Origin: Gemmobacter lutimaris
Lineage (GTDB): Bacteria > Pseudomonadota > Alphaproteobacteria > Rhodobacterales > Rhodobacteraceae
Direction: 5' to 3'
DNA length: 64,000 bases
Assembly (NCBI RefSeq): GCF_003570715.1
Contig: NZ_QXXQ01000001.1
Coordinates: 124,001-188,000, forward strand
Shown: in pieces, positions 1 to 8,184 of the stretch
How positions within the stretch are numbered: position 1 is the stretch's first letter
Layout: each line of letters starts with the position of its first letter
Translations under genes and position numbers: made by a program
Notes under the pieces: model-generated
What the model saw: only the letters and a program-made list of their open reading frames with translations
Told to the model about the DNA's origin: nothing
Databases searched by the model: none

Positions 1-409
1 GCACCATGCGATAGGCCGTATCGACGGCGGCCGAGCCTGAGGTGGTGAAATGCACCCGGTTCAGATCGCCCGGCGCAAGGCTGGCAAGCTTCGCCGCCAG
101 CAGCGCCGCCGGTTCATTGGTGGTATCGACAAACGTGTTGGAAAAGGCGAGCCGCGTCACCTGATCGGCGATCGCCTCGGCCATCTCGCGTCGGCCAAGA
201 CCGATATTGGTGCACCACATGCCGCCGATCGCGTCGAAATAGCGCCGCCCCCCGGCATCCCACAGCCAACAGCCCTCGCCCCGCGACATCACCAGCGCGC
301 CCTTCTCCTCGAACGGGCCAAAGTTGGTCCAGGGGTGCAGGTGATGGGCCTTGTCCATCGCCTGCACATCCTGCGGGCTGGGGGTATTGCGGGGGAAATC
401 GGCGGTCAT
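1..409 (-). CDS. Class III aminotransferase (N-terminal part, cut by window edge)
   Basis: This is the first ~136 residues of a PLP-dependent class III (omega-type) aminotransferase; the gene continues past base 1. The translation contains HPWTNFGPFEEKG near residue 25, the WLWDAGGRRYFDAIGG segment typical of the family entry strand, and FTTSGSAAVDTAYRM near the end, which corresponds to the cofactor-phosphate region (usually SGSEAN-D). The ATG at 409 has a GGAG ribosome site about 6 bases upstream. The catalytic lysine lies outside the window, so the substrate (beta-alanine, GABA, taurine or similar) cannot be assigned. A 14-base palindrome sits about 40 bases upstream. Confidence 0.85.
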   Translation of the reverse strand, partial: MTADFPRNTPSPQDVQAMDKAHHLHPWTNFGPFEEKGALVMSRGEGCWLWDAGGRRYFDAIGGMWCTNIGLGRREMAEAIADQVTRLAFSNTFVDTTNEPAALLAAKLASLAPGDLNRVHFTTSGSAAVDTAYRMV

Positions 410-449
410 CACTCGCTCCGTTGCGGTTGTCGTCGGAACCCAGTGTAGC

Positions 450-463
450 ATTTTGATCAAAAT
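450..463. promoter_or_regulatory. Palindrome ATTTTGATCAAAAT upstream of the aminotransferase
   Basis: This perfect 14-base palindrome lies 41 bases before the aminotransferase start at 409, in an A/T-rich patch within otherwise GC-rich DNA. Its position suits an operator or a promoter element. I do not recognise the regulator. It is not a spaced FNR site, because the two TTGAT half-sites overlap. Confidence 0.35.
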
Positions 464-569
464 TCGACCAGCCAGAGCCGCCTACCAAAGGCTGCGGTCA
501 CATAGATATGGTGGTCTAAAGGTTGATCCACCGCGATATGGCGAAGCAGCCCGCCTGAGAGTGATTCGG

Positions 570-1412
570 CTAACCCCGCCGGTCTGCCAGACGGCGCTCC
601 GCCATCAGCGCCGACACCTCCGCATCCGGCATCGCGGACGCGGCATAATCAAAGCGGCCCTCCGTCAGGATCTGTCTGGCGGCGGCCTGAACCGCGCCAA
701 AGCCCGCGCGGAACAGCGACCCGCCCAGACTGATGCGCTTCACCCCGCTCTCGGCCAGTTCCGCCACAGTGAAACGCGCGCCGGTCAGGCCCATCACCAC
801 ATTGACGGGCCGGTCAACTGACGCACAGACCCTGCGTATGGAGGCCAGATCGCGCTGGCCGGGCGCGAACAGCACATCGGCGCCCGCATCGGCAAAGGCT
901 TGCAGCCGCGCGATGGTATCATCCAGATCTGGGCGTCCCCACAGAAAGTTCTCTGCCCGCGCGGTCAACAGAAAGGGCTGCCCCCGCACCGCCTCGGCCG
1001 CGGCGCGCACACGTTCCACCGCGTGTTCAAACGGAAAGATCGGGTCTGCACTGTCGCCGGTCGCATCTTCGATGGAACCGCCCGCCAGCCCCGCCGCAAG
1101 CGCCAGCCGCAGCGTTTCGGCGCAGTCCTCCGGCGCCGGCCCAAAGCCATCCTCCAGATCGGCACTGACCGGCAGGTCGGTCGCCGCCGCGATTTCGGCC
1201 GCATTCTGCAAAACACCCCTGCGGCTGAGCGCCCCGGCGGAATCGCGCAGGCCATGGGCATAGGCGTAACCCGCGCTGGTGGTTGCCAGTGCCGCAAAGC
1301 CCGCAGCTGTCAGCAGACGGGCCGAGCCCGCATCCCAGGCATTTGCGACCACAAAAGCACCGGGCGCCTCATGCAGCGCCCGGAACCGTTCAAACTTTGC
1401 CAGTTGATCCAC
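570..1412 (-). CDS. Isocitrate lyase/PEP mutase family protein
   Basis: The 280-residue protein belongs to the isocitrate lyase/phosphoenolpyruvate mutase superfamily (TIM barrel, Mg-dependent C-C or C-P chemistry on 2-oxo acids). Visible family features are VANAWDAGSARLL (17-34 region), ALATTSAGYAYA (42-53) and the metal-site strand SADLEDGFG (~82-90). The KKCGH loop of true isocitrate lyases is absent, so it is more likely an oxaloacetate-decarboxylase or carboxyphosphonoenolpyruvate-mutase-like enzyme. The start codon is GTG at 1412, behind an AGGGAG ribosome site; a nearby ATG at 1419 is out of frame. It is followed 53 bases later by an M20 hydrolase on the same side of the map. Confidence 0.85.
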   Translation of the reverse strand: MDQLAKFERFRALHEAPGAFVVANAWDAGSARLLTAAGFAALATTSAGYAYAHGLRDSAGALSRRGVLQNAAEIAAATDLPVSADLEDGFGPAPEDCAETLRLALAAGLAGGSIEDATGDSADPIFPFEHAVERVRAAAEAVRGQPFLLTARAENFLWGRPDLDDTIARLQAFADAGADVLFAPGQRDLASIRRVCASVDRPVNVVMGLTGARFTVAELAESGVKRISLGGSLFRAGFGAVQAAARQILTEGRFDYAASAMPDAEVSALMAERRLADRRG

Positions 1413-1465
1413 GAGACATCTCCCTTTTCAGGAAGTCTGGCTCAACGAGAACAAAATGGAAACTT

Positions 1466-2629
1466 CTATTTCGCAGGCAGCGCGGTTTCCACCAGGCGGG
1501 CAAAGAAGCTGGCCCCGACCGGCGCCGCCTCGTCGTTGAAATCAAAGGCCGGATGATGCAGCCCCGCGCCCGGCCCGGTCCCCAGGAACAGATAGGCCCC
1601 CGGCCGCGCCTCCAGCATATAGCTGAAATCCTCGGACCCCATCTCGCGCCCGGCCTCGGCATTCACCAGCGAAGGGCCGACGACCTCGCGCGCGACCGAG
1701 GCCGCGAAATCGGCCTGATCGGCATGGTTGATCGTGGGCGGATAGCCCCAGTCATAATCAATCCGCGCGGTGACGTTGAAGGCCGCTGCCTGCCCTTCGA
1801 TAATCTCGTAGATCCGCTTCTTCAGCAGCGCCCGCACCTCGGGCTTGAAGCAGCGAATGGTGGCGGCGAACATCGCCTCTTCCGGCACGATGTTGCTGGC
1901 CGTCCCGGCATGGATCATGGTGACAGACAGCACCGCCTCATCCATCGCAAAGATGTTGCGCGACAGGATGGTCTGCAACCCCTGCACCATCGAGACCACA
2001 GCCGGAATCGGGTCAATGCATTCATGCGGGGTCGCCGCATGGCCGCCGCGCCCGGTGACATGGACGACAGCAGTATCGACCGAGGCCATCAGCGCGCCGC
2101 GCGTGGTCTGGAACTGGCCGAAGGGCAGGCCCGGCGCGTTATGGATGCCATAGACCTCGGCGATGTCGAAAGTGTCCATCACCCCTTCCTGCACCATGAC
2201 ATTGCCACCGCCGCCATCCTCCTCGGCCGGCTGGAACAACAACGCCACCCGCCCAGAAAACCGCCGCGTCTCGCACAGGTATTTTGCCGCGCCCAGCAGC
2301 ATGGTCACATGGCCATCATGGCCGCAGGCATGCATCTTGCCCGGCACTTTCGAGGCATATTCCGCCCCGGTCGCCTCGTCGATGGGCAGCGCATCCATAT
2401 CGGCGCGCAGCCCGATGGTCCGCCCTGCCCCCTGGCCGTTGATGATGGCCACGACACCGGAGGTCGCAATCCCTTCGTGAATTTCATCCACCCCCATCTC
2501 GCGCAGGCGTTCCACGATGAAGGCCGCGGTTTCATGACACTGGAATTCCAGTTCAGGATACTGATGGAGATGCCTCCGCCACCCCTTCATCTCGTCTGCG
2601 AAATCGGCAATGCGGTTCAGGACTGGCAT
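1466..2629 (-). CDS. M20 family amidohydrolase (hippurate hydrolase-like)
   Basis: This is a 387-residue metal-dependent aminoacylase/carboxypeptidase of the M20D type, which cleaves N-acyl or amide bonds of amino-acid conjugates. Diagnostic motifs are HLHQYPELEFQCHETA near the N-terminus, ACGHDGHVTML (metal-binding His/Asp pair), QPAEEDGGGG (catalytic and metal Glu pair), the lid-domain segment GRGGHAATPHECIDP, and GSEDFSYM near the C-terminus. The ATG at 2629 is preferred over 2647 because GGGAG lies 8 bases in front of it. It is divergent from mazG with a 65-base gap. The substrate cannot be read from sequence. Confidence 0.9.
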   Translation of the reverse strand: MPVLNRIADFADEMKGWRRHLHQYPELEFQCHETAAFIVERLREMGVDEIHEGIATSGVVAIINGQGAGRTIGLRADMDALPIDEATGAEYASKVPGKMHACGHDGHVTMLLGAAKYLCETRRFSGRVALLFQPAEEDGGGGNVMVQEGVMDTFDIAEVYGIHNAPGLPFGQFQTTRGALMASVDTAVVHVTGRGGHAATPHECIDPIPAVVSMVQGLQTILSRNIFAMDEAVLSVTMIHAGTASNIVPEEAMFAATIRCFKPEVRALLKKRIYEIIEGQAAAFNVTARIDYDWGYPPTINHADQADFAASVAREVVGPSLVNAEAGREMGSEDFSYMLEARPGAYLFLGTGPGAGLHHPAFDFNDEAAPVGASFFARLVETALPAK

Positions 2630-2694
2630 GAGGTGGACTCCCGGCACGTTTCAGGTCTAAGCCCGGAGGGAAGCCGAAAACCGGAGCCTCCGCA

Positions 2695-3552
2695 ATGCCC
2701 AAGCGCCCCCTGCCCCGACCGGAAAGCGACGCCCTCGTGCATGACGCTACGGCAGGTATGCCCCGCCTGCTGGAGATCATGGCCCGCCTGCGTGCGCCTG
2801 ACGGCTGCCCCTGGGACCGCGAGCAAGACTTCGCCACCATCGCCCCCTATACGCTGGAAGAGGCGCATGAGGTCGCTGATGCCATCGCGCGCGAAGCGTG
2901 GGACGAGCTGCGCCTTGAACTGGGCGATCTGCTGTTCCAGTCGGTCTATCACGCGCAACTGGCGGAAGACGCGGGGCTTTTCGCCTTCGAGGATGTAGTT
3001 TCGGCGATTTCCGACAAGATGGTTGCCCGGCATCCCCATGTCTTTGGCGACGAAAGCAACGCGAAAAGCGCCGAACAGCAGACGGCGGATTGGGAACGGG
3101 TCAAGGCCGCCGAACGCGGCCCGGCCCGCACGCTGGACGGTGTTGCCATGGCACTTCCGGCGCTGACGCGGGCGGTGAAGCTGCAAAAACGCGCGGCGCG
3201 GGTGGGGTTTGACTGGCCCTCGACCGCCGAAGTCGTGGACAAGATCGTCGAGGAGGCGCAGGAACTGACCGAGGCCCGCGACCGGCTGACCGAGGCCGAG
3301 GTCTTCGAGGAATTCGGCGATCTGATGTTCGTCGTCGCCAATCTGGCACGACACCTCAAGATCGACCCCGAGGCCGCATTGCGCGCCGCCAATGCAAAAT
3401 TCACCCGCCGTTTCGGCCGGATCGAGGATTGGCTGTCCGAAGCAGGCCGCAGCCCCGCCGACAGCGACCTCGCGGAAATGGACGCGCTGTGGAACCGCGC
3501 CAAGGCCGAGGAAAAGGCGCGAGGCACGGGCCAGGCGCCAAATTCGTTGTGA
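2695..3552 (+). CDS. mazG: Nucleoside triphosphate pyrophosphohydrolase MazG
   Basis: The 285-residue MazG hydrolyses (d)NTPs to NMP and pyrophosphate and acts as a housecleaning enzyme that can also lower ppGpp. The family signature is clear: LRAPDGCPWDREQDF and IAPYTLEEAHEVADAI (metal-binding EExxE helix), then LRLELGDLLFQSVYHA, with a second MazG repeat at VDKIVEEAQELTEA and EEFGDLMFVVANLARH. A stretch of ~20 residues precedes the usual E. coli start, so initiation at internal Met22 is possible. The ATG at 2695 has GGAG 8 bases upstream. The stop codon lies inside the first hairpin of a palindromic repeat (3541-3585). Confidence 0.95.
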   Translation: MPKRPLPRPESDALVHDATAGMPRLLEIMARLRAPDGCPWDREQDFATIAPYTLEEAHEVADAIAREAWDELRLELGDLLFQSVYHAQLAEDAGLFAFEDVVSAISDKMVARHPHVFGDESNAKSAEQQTADWERVKAAERGPARTLDGVAMALPALTRAVKLQKRAARVGFDWPSTAEVVDKIVEEAQELTEARDRLTEAEVFEEFGDLMFVVANLARHLKIDPEAALRAANAKFTRRFGRIEDWLSEAGRSPADSDLAEMDALWNRAKAEEKARGTGQAPNSL

Positions 3553-3585
3553 ACGAATTGCAAATTTCTTTTGGAAGAAATTTGC
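3541..3585. repeat. Two-hairpin palindromic intergenic repeat, copy 1
   Basis: Two adjacent inverted repeats. The first has arms AATTCGTT (3541-3548) and AACGAATT (3552-3559) and spans the mazG stop codon. The second has arms GCAAATTTCTT (3560-3570) and AAGAAATTTGC (3575-3585) around TTGG. The second arm pair recurs exactly at 25632-25657. The stem could act in transcription termination or mRNA 3' protection after mazG, but there is no clear U-run. Confidence 0.7.
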
Positions 3586-3615
3586 CCGCCCAATTCTGAC
3601 TCGTTCAGTCAGGCA

Positions 3616-3644
3616 TTGACCCGAGTGAAAGACTCGGGTTATCA
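3616..3644 (+). promoter_or_regulatory. Sigma70-like promoter with embedded palindrome, upstream of the iron-type binding protein
   Basis: TTGACC (3616-3621) and TTATCA (3639-3644) are separated by 17 bases, an ideal spacing. A perfect 8-base inverted repeat, ACCCGAGT (3619-3626) and ACTCGGGT (3632-3639), fills the spacer and touches both boxes, so a repressor bound here would block RNA polymerase. The identity of the regulator is unknown; an iron-responsive one would suit the gene at 3678. Confidence 0.5.
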
Positions 3645-3677
3645 CAGCGCCAGAATTTTTGACAAAAGAGGTCAACA

Positions 3678-4679
3678 ATGAAGCGCGCCCTGCTGGCTCT
3701 CGCCCTCAGCTCGACCGCCCTGCCCGCCCTTGCGGAAGAGGTGAACATCTATTCCCACCGTCAGCCCGAGCTGATCCAGCCGCTGCTGGATGCCTTCACC
3801 GCAGAGACCGGCATCGAAGCCAATGTGGCCTTCGTGGACAAGGGCATGGTGGAGCGTCTGGTGGCCGAAGGCGACCGCTCGCCCGCCGATCTGGTGCTGA
3901 CAGTGGACATCGCCCGACTGAGCCAGGTGGTCGAGGCCGGTGTGACCCAGCCTGTTGCATCCGACGTGCTGAACGCCAATATCCCGGCCGAATTCCGCGA
4001 CAAGGACAATCACTGGTTCGGCCTGACCAGCCGCGCCCGCATCGTCTATGCCTCGAAAGAGCGGGTGAAGGACGGCGAAGTCACCACCTACGAGGATCTG
4101 GCCGATCCGAAGTGGAAAGGCCGCATCTGCTCGCGCTCGGGGACGAATGATTACAATATCGCGCTGCTTTCGGCTTATATCGCCCATCACGGCAGCGAAG
4201 CCGCGACCCAATGGGCCGAAGGGCTGAAGGCCAATCTGGCGCGCAAGCCAACCGGCAATGACCGCGATCAGGTCAAGGGCATCTGGGCGGGCGAATGCGA
4301 CATTTCGATCGGCAATACCTATTACATGGGGCAGATGCTGGCCGACCCGGAGCAGCAGGAATGGGCCAATTCCGTCCGCATCGTCTTCCCCGTGTTTGAA
4401 GGCGGCGCCACGCATATGAACATCTCGGGCGTTGCCATGACCAAGGCCGCCCCGAACCATGATGCGGCACTGAAGCTGATGGAATGGCTGTCGTCGGACG
4501 AGGCGCAGCGCATCTATGCCGAAACCAACAACGAATTCCCGGTAAAGCCGGGGGTGCCCGCATCGGAACTTGTGGCAAGCTGGGGCACCTTCACCCCCGA
4601 TGGCCTGTCGCTGACCGACATCGCCGGGCACCGCGCCGAGGCGCTGAAGATCATGGAACAGGTCGATTTCGACGGCTGA
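3678..4679 (+). CDS. Fe(3+)-type ABC transporter substrate-binding protein
   Basis: This 333-residue periplasmic binding protein resembles FbpA/AfuA/FutA, which capture ferric iron for an ABC importer. A Sec signal peptide ends at ALPALA-EE (residue ~19). The mature protein starts VNIYSHRQPELIQPLLDAF, with FVDKGMVERLVAEG, the hinge region ICSRSGTNDYNIALLSAYI and the conserved NTYYMGQM. Tyr residues in this last segment are iron ligands in the family. No permease or ATPase gene follows: the gene stands alone, is bounded by a good promoter and a terminator, and its partners must be elsewhere. The start has AGAGG 6 bases upstream. Confidence 0.88.
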   Translation: MKRALLALALSSTALPALAEEVNIYSHRQPELIQPLLDAFTAETGIEANVAFVDKGMVERLVAEGDRSPADLVLTVDIARLSQVVEAGVTQPVASDVLNANIPAEFRDKDNHWFGLTSRARIVYASKERVKDGEVTTYEDLADPKWKGRICSRSGTNDYNIALLSAYIAHHGSEAATQWAEGLKANLARKPTGNDRDQVKGIWAGECDISIGNTYYMGQMLADPEQQEWANSVRIVFPVFEGGATHMNISGVAMTKAAPNHDAALKLMEWLSSDEAQRIYAETNNEFPVKPGVPASELVASWGTFTPDGLSLTDIAGHRAEALKIMEQVDFDG

Positions 4680-4705
4680 CCACCCCTTCACCATATCTCT
4701 TTGGG

Positions 4706-4736
4706 AACGGGCGCTCTTCGGGCGCCCGTTTTTTAT
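4706..4736 (+). terminator. Rho-independent terminator after the iron-type binding protein
   Basis: The perfect 9-base stem AACGGGCGC / GCGCCCGTT (4706-4714 with 4722-4730) is followed directly by a run of T. It lies 27 bases after the stop codon. Confidence 0.9.
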
Positions 4737-4880
4737 CATCTGGTCAAACACACATTTCCGACATACAACCGTCGAGAATTTGCGTTCAAGTCGTCGATAC
4801 CAGAGCTAGGTTCGAGGGCGATGCCAGAACGTGGACGATGCCCACGCGCCGTGTTCCGGCAAGGCAGACAGGAGAGGCAG

Positions 4881-5828
4881 ATGGCACAGACCCCGCGCAA
4901 GATCATCATCGACACCGATCCGGGGCAAGACGATGCCGTGGCGATCCTTCTGGCGCTGGCCAGCCCGGCGGAAGTGGAGGTTCTGGGCATCTGCGCCGTG
5001 GCAGGCAATGTGCCGCTGGCGCTGACCGCCCGCAATGCGCGCATCGTCTGTGAACTTGCGGGCCAGCCCGGCGTGAAAGTCTTTGCCGGGTGTGACCGGC
5101 CGCTCAGCCGCAAATTGGTGACGGCCGAATATGTGCATGGCGCGACCGGGCTGGACGGGCCGCAACTGCCCGATCCCGTGATGCCCCTGCAGGACGAACA
5201 TGCCGTCGATTTCATCATCGAGACCCTGCGGAGCGAACCCGCAGGCACGGTCACGCTTTGCCCGCTTGGCCCACTGACCAATATCGCCACCGCCCTGCAA
5301 CGCGCGCCCGACATCGCGCCGCGCATTCAGGAAATCGTGCTGATGGGCGGCGCCTATTTCGAGGTGGGCAATGTCACCCCGGCGGCCGAGTTCAATATCT
5401 ATGTCGATCCGCAGGCCGCCGACATCGTGTTCCGCTCTGGCGTGCCGCTGACCGTCATGCCGCTCGATGTCACCCACAAGGCGCTGACCACCCGCCCCCG
5501 GATCGAGGCGTTCCGCAGCATGGGCACCGAACCGGGTCGCATGGTTGCCGAATGGACCGATTTCTTCGAACGCTTCGATGTGCAGAAATACGGCAGCGAA
5601 GGCGCCCCGCTGCACGACCCCTGCGTCATCGCCTGGCTGATCCGGCCCGAACTGTTCACCGGGCGGCACATCAATGTCGAGATCGAAACGCAGTCTGAAC
5701 TGACGCTGGGCATGACGGTCGCCGACTGGTGGGGCGTAACTGACCGCAAGCCCAATGCGCTGTTCATCGGCGATCTGGATGCCGATGGCTTCTACGCGCT
5801 GCTGACCGAGCGTATCGCGCGGCTTTAA
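4881..5828 (+). CDS. Inosine/uridine-preferring nucleoside hydrolase
   Basis: The 315-residue member of the IU-nucleoside hydrolase family splits the N-glycosidic bond of ribonucleosides for salvage. The calcium-binding N-terminal cluster IIIDTDPGQDDAVAILLAL is intact (the family has DxDxxxDD). It also has CPLGPLTNIATAL, the EIVLMGGAYFEVGN strand with EFNIYVDPQAADIVF, and GAPLHDPCVIAWL carrying the catalytic His and last metal Asp. The ATG at 4881 follows GGAGAGGC; longer in-frame starts have no ribosome site. The stop overlaps that of the convergent histidine kinase by three bases. Confidence 0.93.
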   Translation: MAQTPRKIIIDTDPGQDDAVAILLALASPAEVEVLGICAVAGNVPLALTARNARIVCELAGQPGVKVFAGCDRPLSRKLVTAEYVHGATGLDGPQLPDPVMPLQDEHAVDFIIETLRSEPAGTVTLCPLGPLTNIATALQRAPDIAPRIQEIVLMGGAYFEVGNVTPAAEFNIYVDPQAADIVFRSGVPLTVMPLDVTHKALTTRPRIEAFRSMGTEPGRMVAEWTDFFERFDVQKYGSEGAPLHDPCVIAWLIRPELFTGRHINVEIETQSELTLGMTVADWWGVTDRKPNALFIGDLDADGFYALLTERIARL

Positions 5829-6883
5829 CCCAGTGGCAGAACCACGGTGAAGGTGCTGCCCTGCCCCTTTTCACTTTCGATCCTGAGCCGTCCGCGATGA
5901 CGGTTGATGATATGTTTGACGATGGCCAACCCCAGCCCGGTGCCGCCCTTCTCGCGCGAGCGGTGGGTATCGACCCGGTAGAAGCGTTCGGTCAGGCGCG
6001 GCAGGTGCTGCGCCTCGATCCCTTCACCCCGGTCGCGCACCGCCACGGAAACTGCACCGGAAGGCGCACCGGGAAACGGTGCCTCGCGGCCGATGGATAC
6101 GGTGACCAGCTTGCCGGGCGTGCCATATTTCACCGCATTTTCAACGAGGTTGTGAAACACTTGGGTCAACTGGTCGGCATCGGCCCGCAGCTTCACCGGC
6201 ACCTCGCCGCCCGTCAGTTCCAGCGCCACCCCCGCCTGTTCCGCCATCGGGCGCAGCGTGGTCAGCACGCTAGCCAACAGGCCCGACAGATCGACCAATC
6301 CCTCGGGGCGCATGCGTTCCTGCGATTCCACCCGGCTGAGCGACAGAAGATCGCGCACCAGCCGCCGCATGCGTTCCGCCTCGCGCGCCATGATGCCCAG
6401 AAACCGCTCGCGGGCGACTTCGTCATTCTTGGCCGGGCCCTGCAAGGTTTCGATGAATCCCAGAAGCGCGGTCAGCGGGGTGCGCAATTCATGGCTGACA
6501 TTGGCCACGAAATCACGGCGCAACTGGCTGATCAGCTCTTGCTCGGTCACGTCGAAGAAGCTGCACAAGGCCCCGCCGCCGGGTGTCGGCCCGACTGTCA
6601 CGTCATAGACCACCTCATGCGCACCGGGGCTGAGATTGCAGCGCAGGTTCTGCTTTTCGCCACCCTGCATGACCGTTTCGATGGCGGCCACCAATGCGGG
6701 CTGGCGCAGGCTCAGGCCAAAATGGCGCCCGACAGCCTGCGGCCCCAGCAAGGCAAGCGCCCGTGCATTGGCCACGCCGATCCGCATGTCAGGGCCGACA
6801 TGCAGCATCGGCAGCGGCACCGCCTGCATGAACGCCTCGCGTTCCGCCACGATCCGCGCCATTTCTCCGTTCATGTCCTGCAT
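5825..6883 (-). CDS. PhoR-like sensor histidine kinase (apparently soluble)
   Basis: This ~352-residue kinase has an N-terminal PAS-like sensor (VPLPMLHVGPDMRIGVANARALALLG), a HisKA domain with FVANVSHELRTPLTALLGF (phospho-acceptor His about residue 131) and a HATPase domain (N box HNLVENAVKYG, G1 VRDRGEGI, G2 GGTGLGLAIVKHI). This is the usual PhoR arrangement, but no membrane segment is seen in front of the PAS region. Start choice is uncertain: ATG 6883 or 6874; the longest open frame to 6982 has poor family fit and would overlap the divergent gene at 6955. No response regulator is adjacent. Confidence 0.85.
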   Translation of the reverse strand: MQDMNGEMARIVAEREAFMQAVPLPMLHVGPDMRIGVANARALALLGPQAVGRHFGLSLRQPALVAAIETVMQGGEKQNLRCNLSPGAHEVVYDVTVGPTPGGGALCSFFDVTEQELISQLRRDFVANVSHELRTPLTALLGFIETLQGPAKNDEVARERFLGIMAREAERMRRLVRDLLSLSRVESQERMRPEGLVDLSGLLASVLTTLRPMAEQAGVALELTGGEVPVKLRADADQLTQVFHNLVENAVKYGTPGKLVTVSIGREAPFPGAPSGAVSVAVRDRGEGIEAQHLPRLTERFYRVDTHRSREKGGTGLGLAIVKHIINRHRGRLRIESEKGQGSTFTVVLPLG

Positions 6884-6954
6884 CCGCCCCGGCCGCTTCG
6901 GTCGCAGCAGGCTTATCGCCCTCCGGCCCATGCCGCAACAGAAAGACCAGAAAG

Positions 6955-7320
6955 ATGACCGAACAGCCCCCCGACATTCCACAGAACGTGCTGGTCATCG
7001 ACTGCCCGGAGGCGATTGCCATTGCCGAATCCCTTGATCCGCCGCCGATGATCCTGTCGATCACCTTCCGGCAGCTCAGCAAGCCGCTGCTGGCCCTGTC
7101 CGCACCGGATTGCATCGCGCTGCCGCTGTTCTGTGCCGGCTTCGATGCCGTGCAGGCGATCGAACTGTTGACCGCACTGGGATATTCCGGCCGGATCTGC
7201 GCTTTTGCCCCCGATCTGCCCCAGCCCGATCTTGTTGCCGCCGAACTGACCGCGCTGGCCGGAGGCCATCCGGTCAGCGTGATCACCCCCGGAAGCAGCA
7301 GACATCAAAGGTCGCGCTGA
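6955..7320 (+). CDS. Small protein of unknown function, receiver-like fold possible
   Basis: The 121-residue product is not a recognised family. Codon third positions are strongly GC-rich, as in neighbouring genes, which supports real coding. The pattern of hydrophobic strands (VLVIDC, MILSITF, CIALPLFCAGFDAVQAIELL, SGRICAFAPDL, PVSVITPG) resembles the beta-alpha alternation of a receiver domain, but the acidic phosphorylation pocket is missing. It is divergent from the kinase at 5825-6883 and overlaps the 3' end of iolB by 16 bases. The ribosome site is weak (AGAAAG). Confidence 0.6.
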   Translation: MTEQPPDIPQNVLVIDCPEAIAIAESLDPPPMILSITFRQLSKPLLALSAPDCIALPLFCAGFDAVQAIELLTALGYSGRICAFAPDLPQPDLVAAELTALAGGHPVSVITPGSSRHQRSR

Positions 7321-8111
7321 TAGATCCAGTCGTGGTCCGGGTCATTCTGGAACCGCCATTTGCGCAAGGGGCCCGCCATGACGTTCAGGTAATACATCTC
7401 ATAGCCATAGGGCGCGCCGCAGGGGTGATGACCACGGGGCACCAGCGTCACATCGTGGTTCTTCACCGCCATGGTCTCGTCCAGACTGCCATCCTCGGTA
7501 TAGACCCGCTGGACGCCGAATCCCTGCGCCGGGTTCAGACGCATGTAATAGGTTTCTTCCAGATAGGTCATCCGGGGGTAATCATCCTCGTCATGGCGGT
7601 GGCTGGGATAGCTGGACCAGTTGCCCGCAGGGGTGAAAACCTCGGTCACCAGCAGGCTGTCAGCCACATCGTGCATTTCCATGGCGATATTGTTCACGAA
7701 GCGCGAATTGGTGCCCTTACCGCGCCGGGTCAGTTCGATTCCCTCGGGGCCAAGGCGTCGCGCCGGATGGTTTCCCTGTCCCGGAGCGGAACAGACCGCC
7801 AGCGTGCAGGCCGTAACCGCCTCCGCCGCCCAGTCACTTCCGTTCGGCACATAAAGACAATGCGGAGCGGTTTTTTCAAAGACATCCATCCGCGCGCCCA
7901 TCACGCCCCAGTCCTGCCCGGCCGCCATTACCTGCGCCTTGCCCTCGACCAGCACGAGGATCACCTCGCGTCCCCCCGTCGCCTCGGCCACGCGATCACC
8001 CGGCTCCAGCCGGTAAAGGCCAAAGCCGACATAGCCCCAGCCCGCGCTGTCAGGGGTCACGTCATGCACCTTGCCCCGTGTTCCCTGCGGCCGCACCAGA
8101 AGATCGCCCAT
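7305..8111 (-). CDS. iolB: 5-deoxy-glucuronate isomerase
   Basis: The 268-residue IolB isomerises 5-deoxy-D-glucuronate to 2-deoxy-5-keto-D-gluconate in myo-inositol breakdown. Family features are GWGYVGFGLYRLEPGD near the N-terminus, the cupin metal segment SSYPSHRHDEDDYPRMTYLEETYYMRLNP split around residues 180-210 (conserved His and Glu), and HHPCGAPYGYEMYYLNVMAGP near the end. I chose ATG 8111 (AAGGGG 6 bases upstream) because the longer frame begins inside an intergenic repeat. It is the last gene of the iolC-D-E-B operon. Confidence 0.93.
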   Translation of the reverse strand: MGDLLVRPQGTRGKVHDVTPDSAGWGYVGFGLYRLEPGDRVAEATGGREVILVLVEGKAQVMAAGQDWGVMGARMDVFEKTAPHCLYVPNGSDWAAEAVTACTLAVCSAPGQGNHPARRLGPEGIELTRRGKGTNSRFVNNIAMEMHDVADSLLVTEVFTPAGNWSSYPSHRHDEDDYPRMTYLEETYYMRLNPAQGFGVQRVYTEDGSLDETMAVKNHDVTLVPRGHHPCGAPYGYEMYYLNVMAGPLRKWRFQNDPDHDWIYQRDL

Positions 8112-8118
8112 CCTTCGC

Positions 8119-8173
8119 CCCTTCATCTGTTCCAAAATATCCTCGGGGGTGCGGGGGGCAAACAGCCCCCCGC
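8119..8173 (-). repeat. GAGGATATTT-type intergenic repeat, copy A
   Basis: Read on the minus strand, this iolE-iolB spacer holds a GC-rich hairpin (GGGGGGC / GCCCCCC) followed by CCCCCGAGGATATTTTGG and a purine-rich tail. Related elements occur at 39230-39300 and 59572-59625. It occupies most of the gap and forms the 5' leader of iolB in the operon transcript. Confidence 0.6.
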
Positions 8174-8184
8174 CTTCGCCGCCG

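Noticed and set aside
570-1412. True isocitrate lyase
   Set aside because: It is only 280 residues and lacks the KKCGH catalytic loop.
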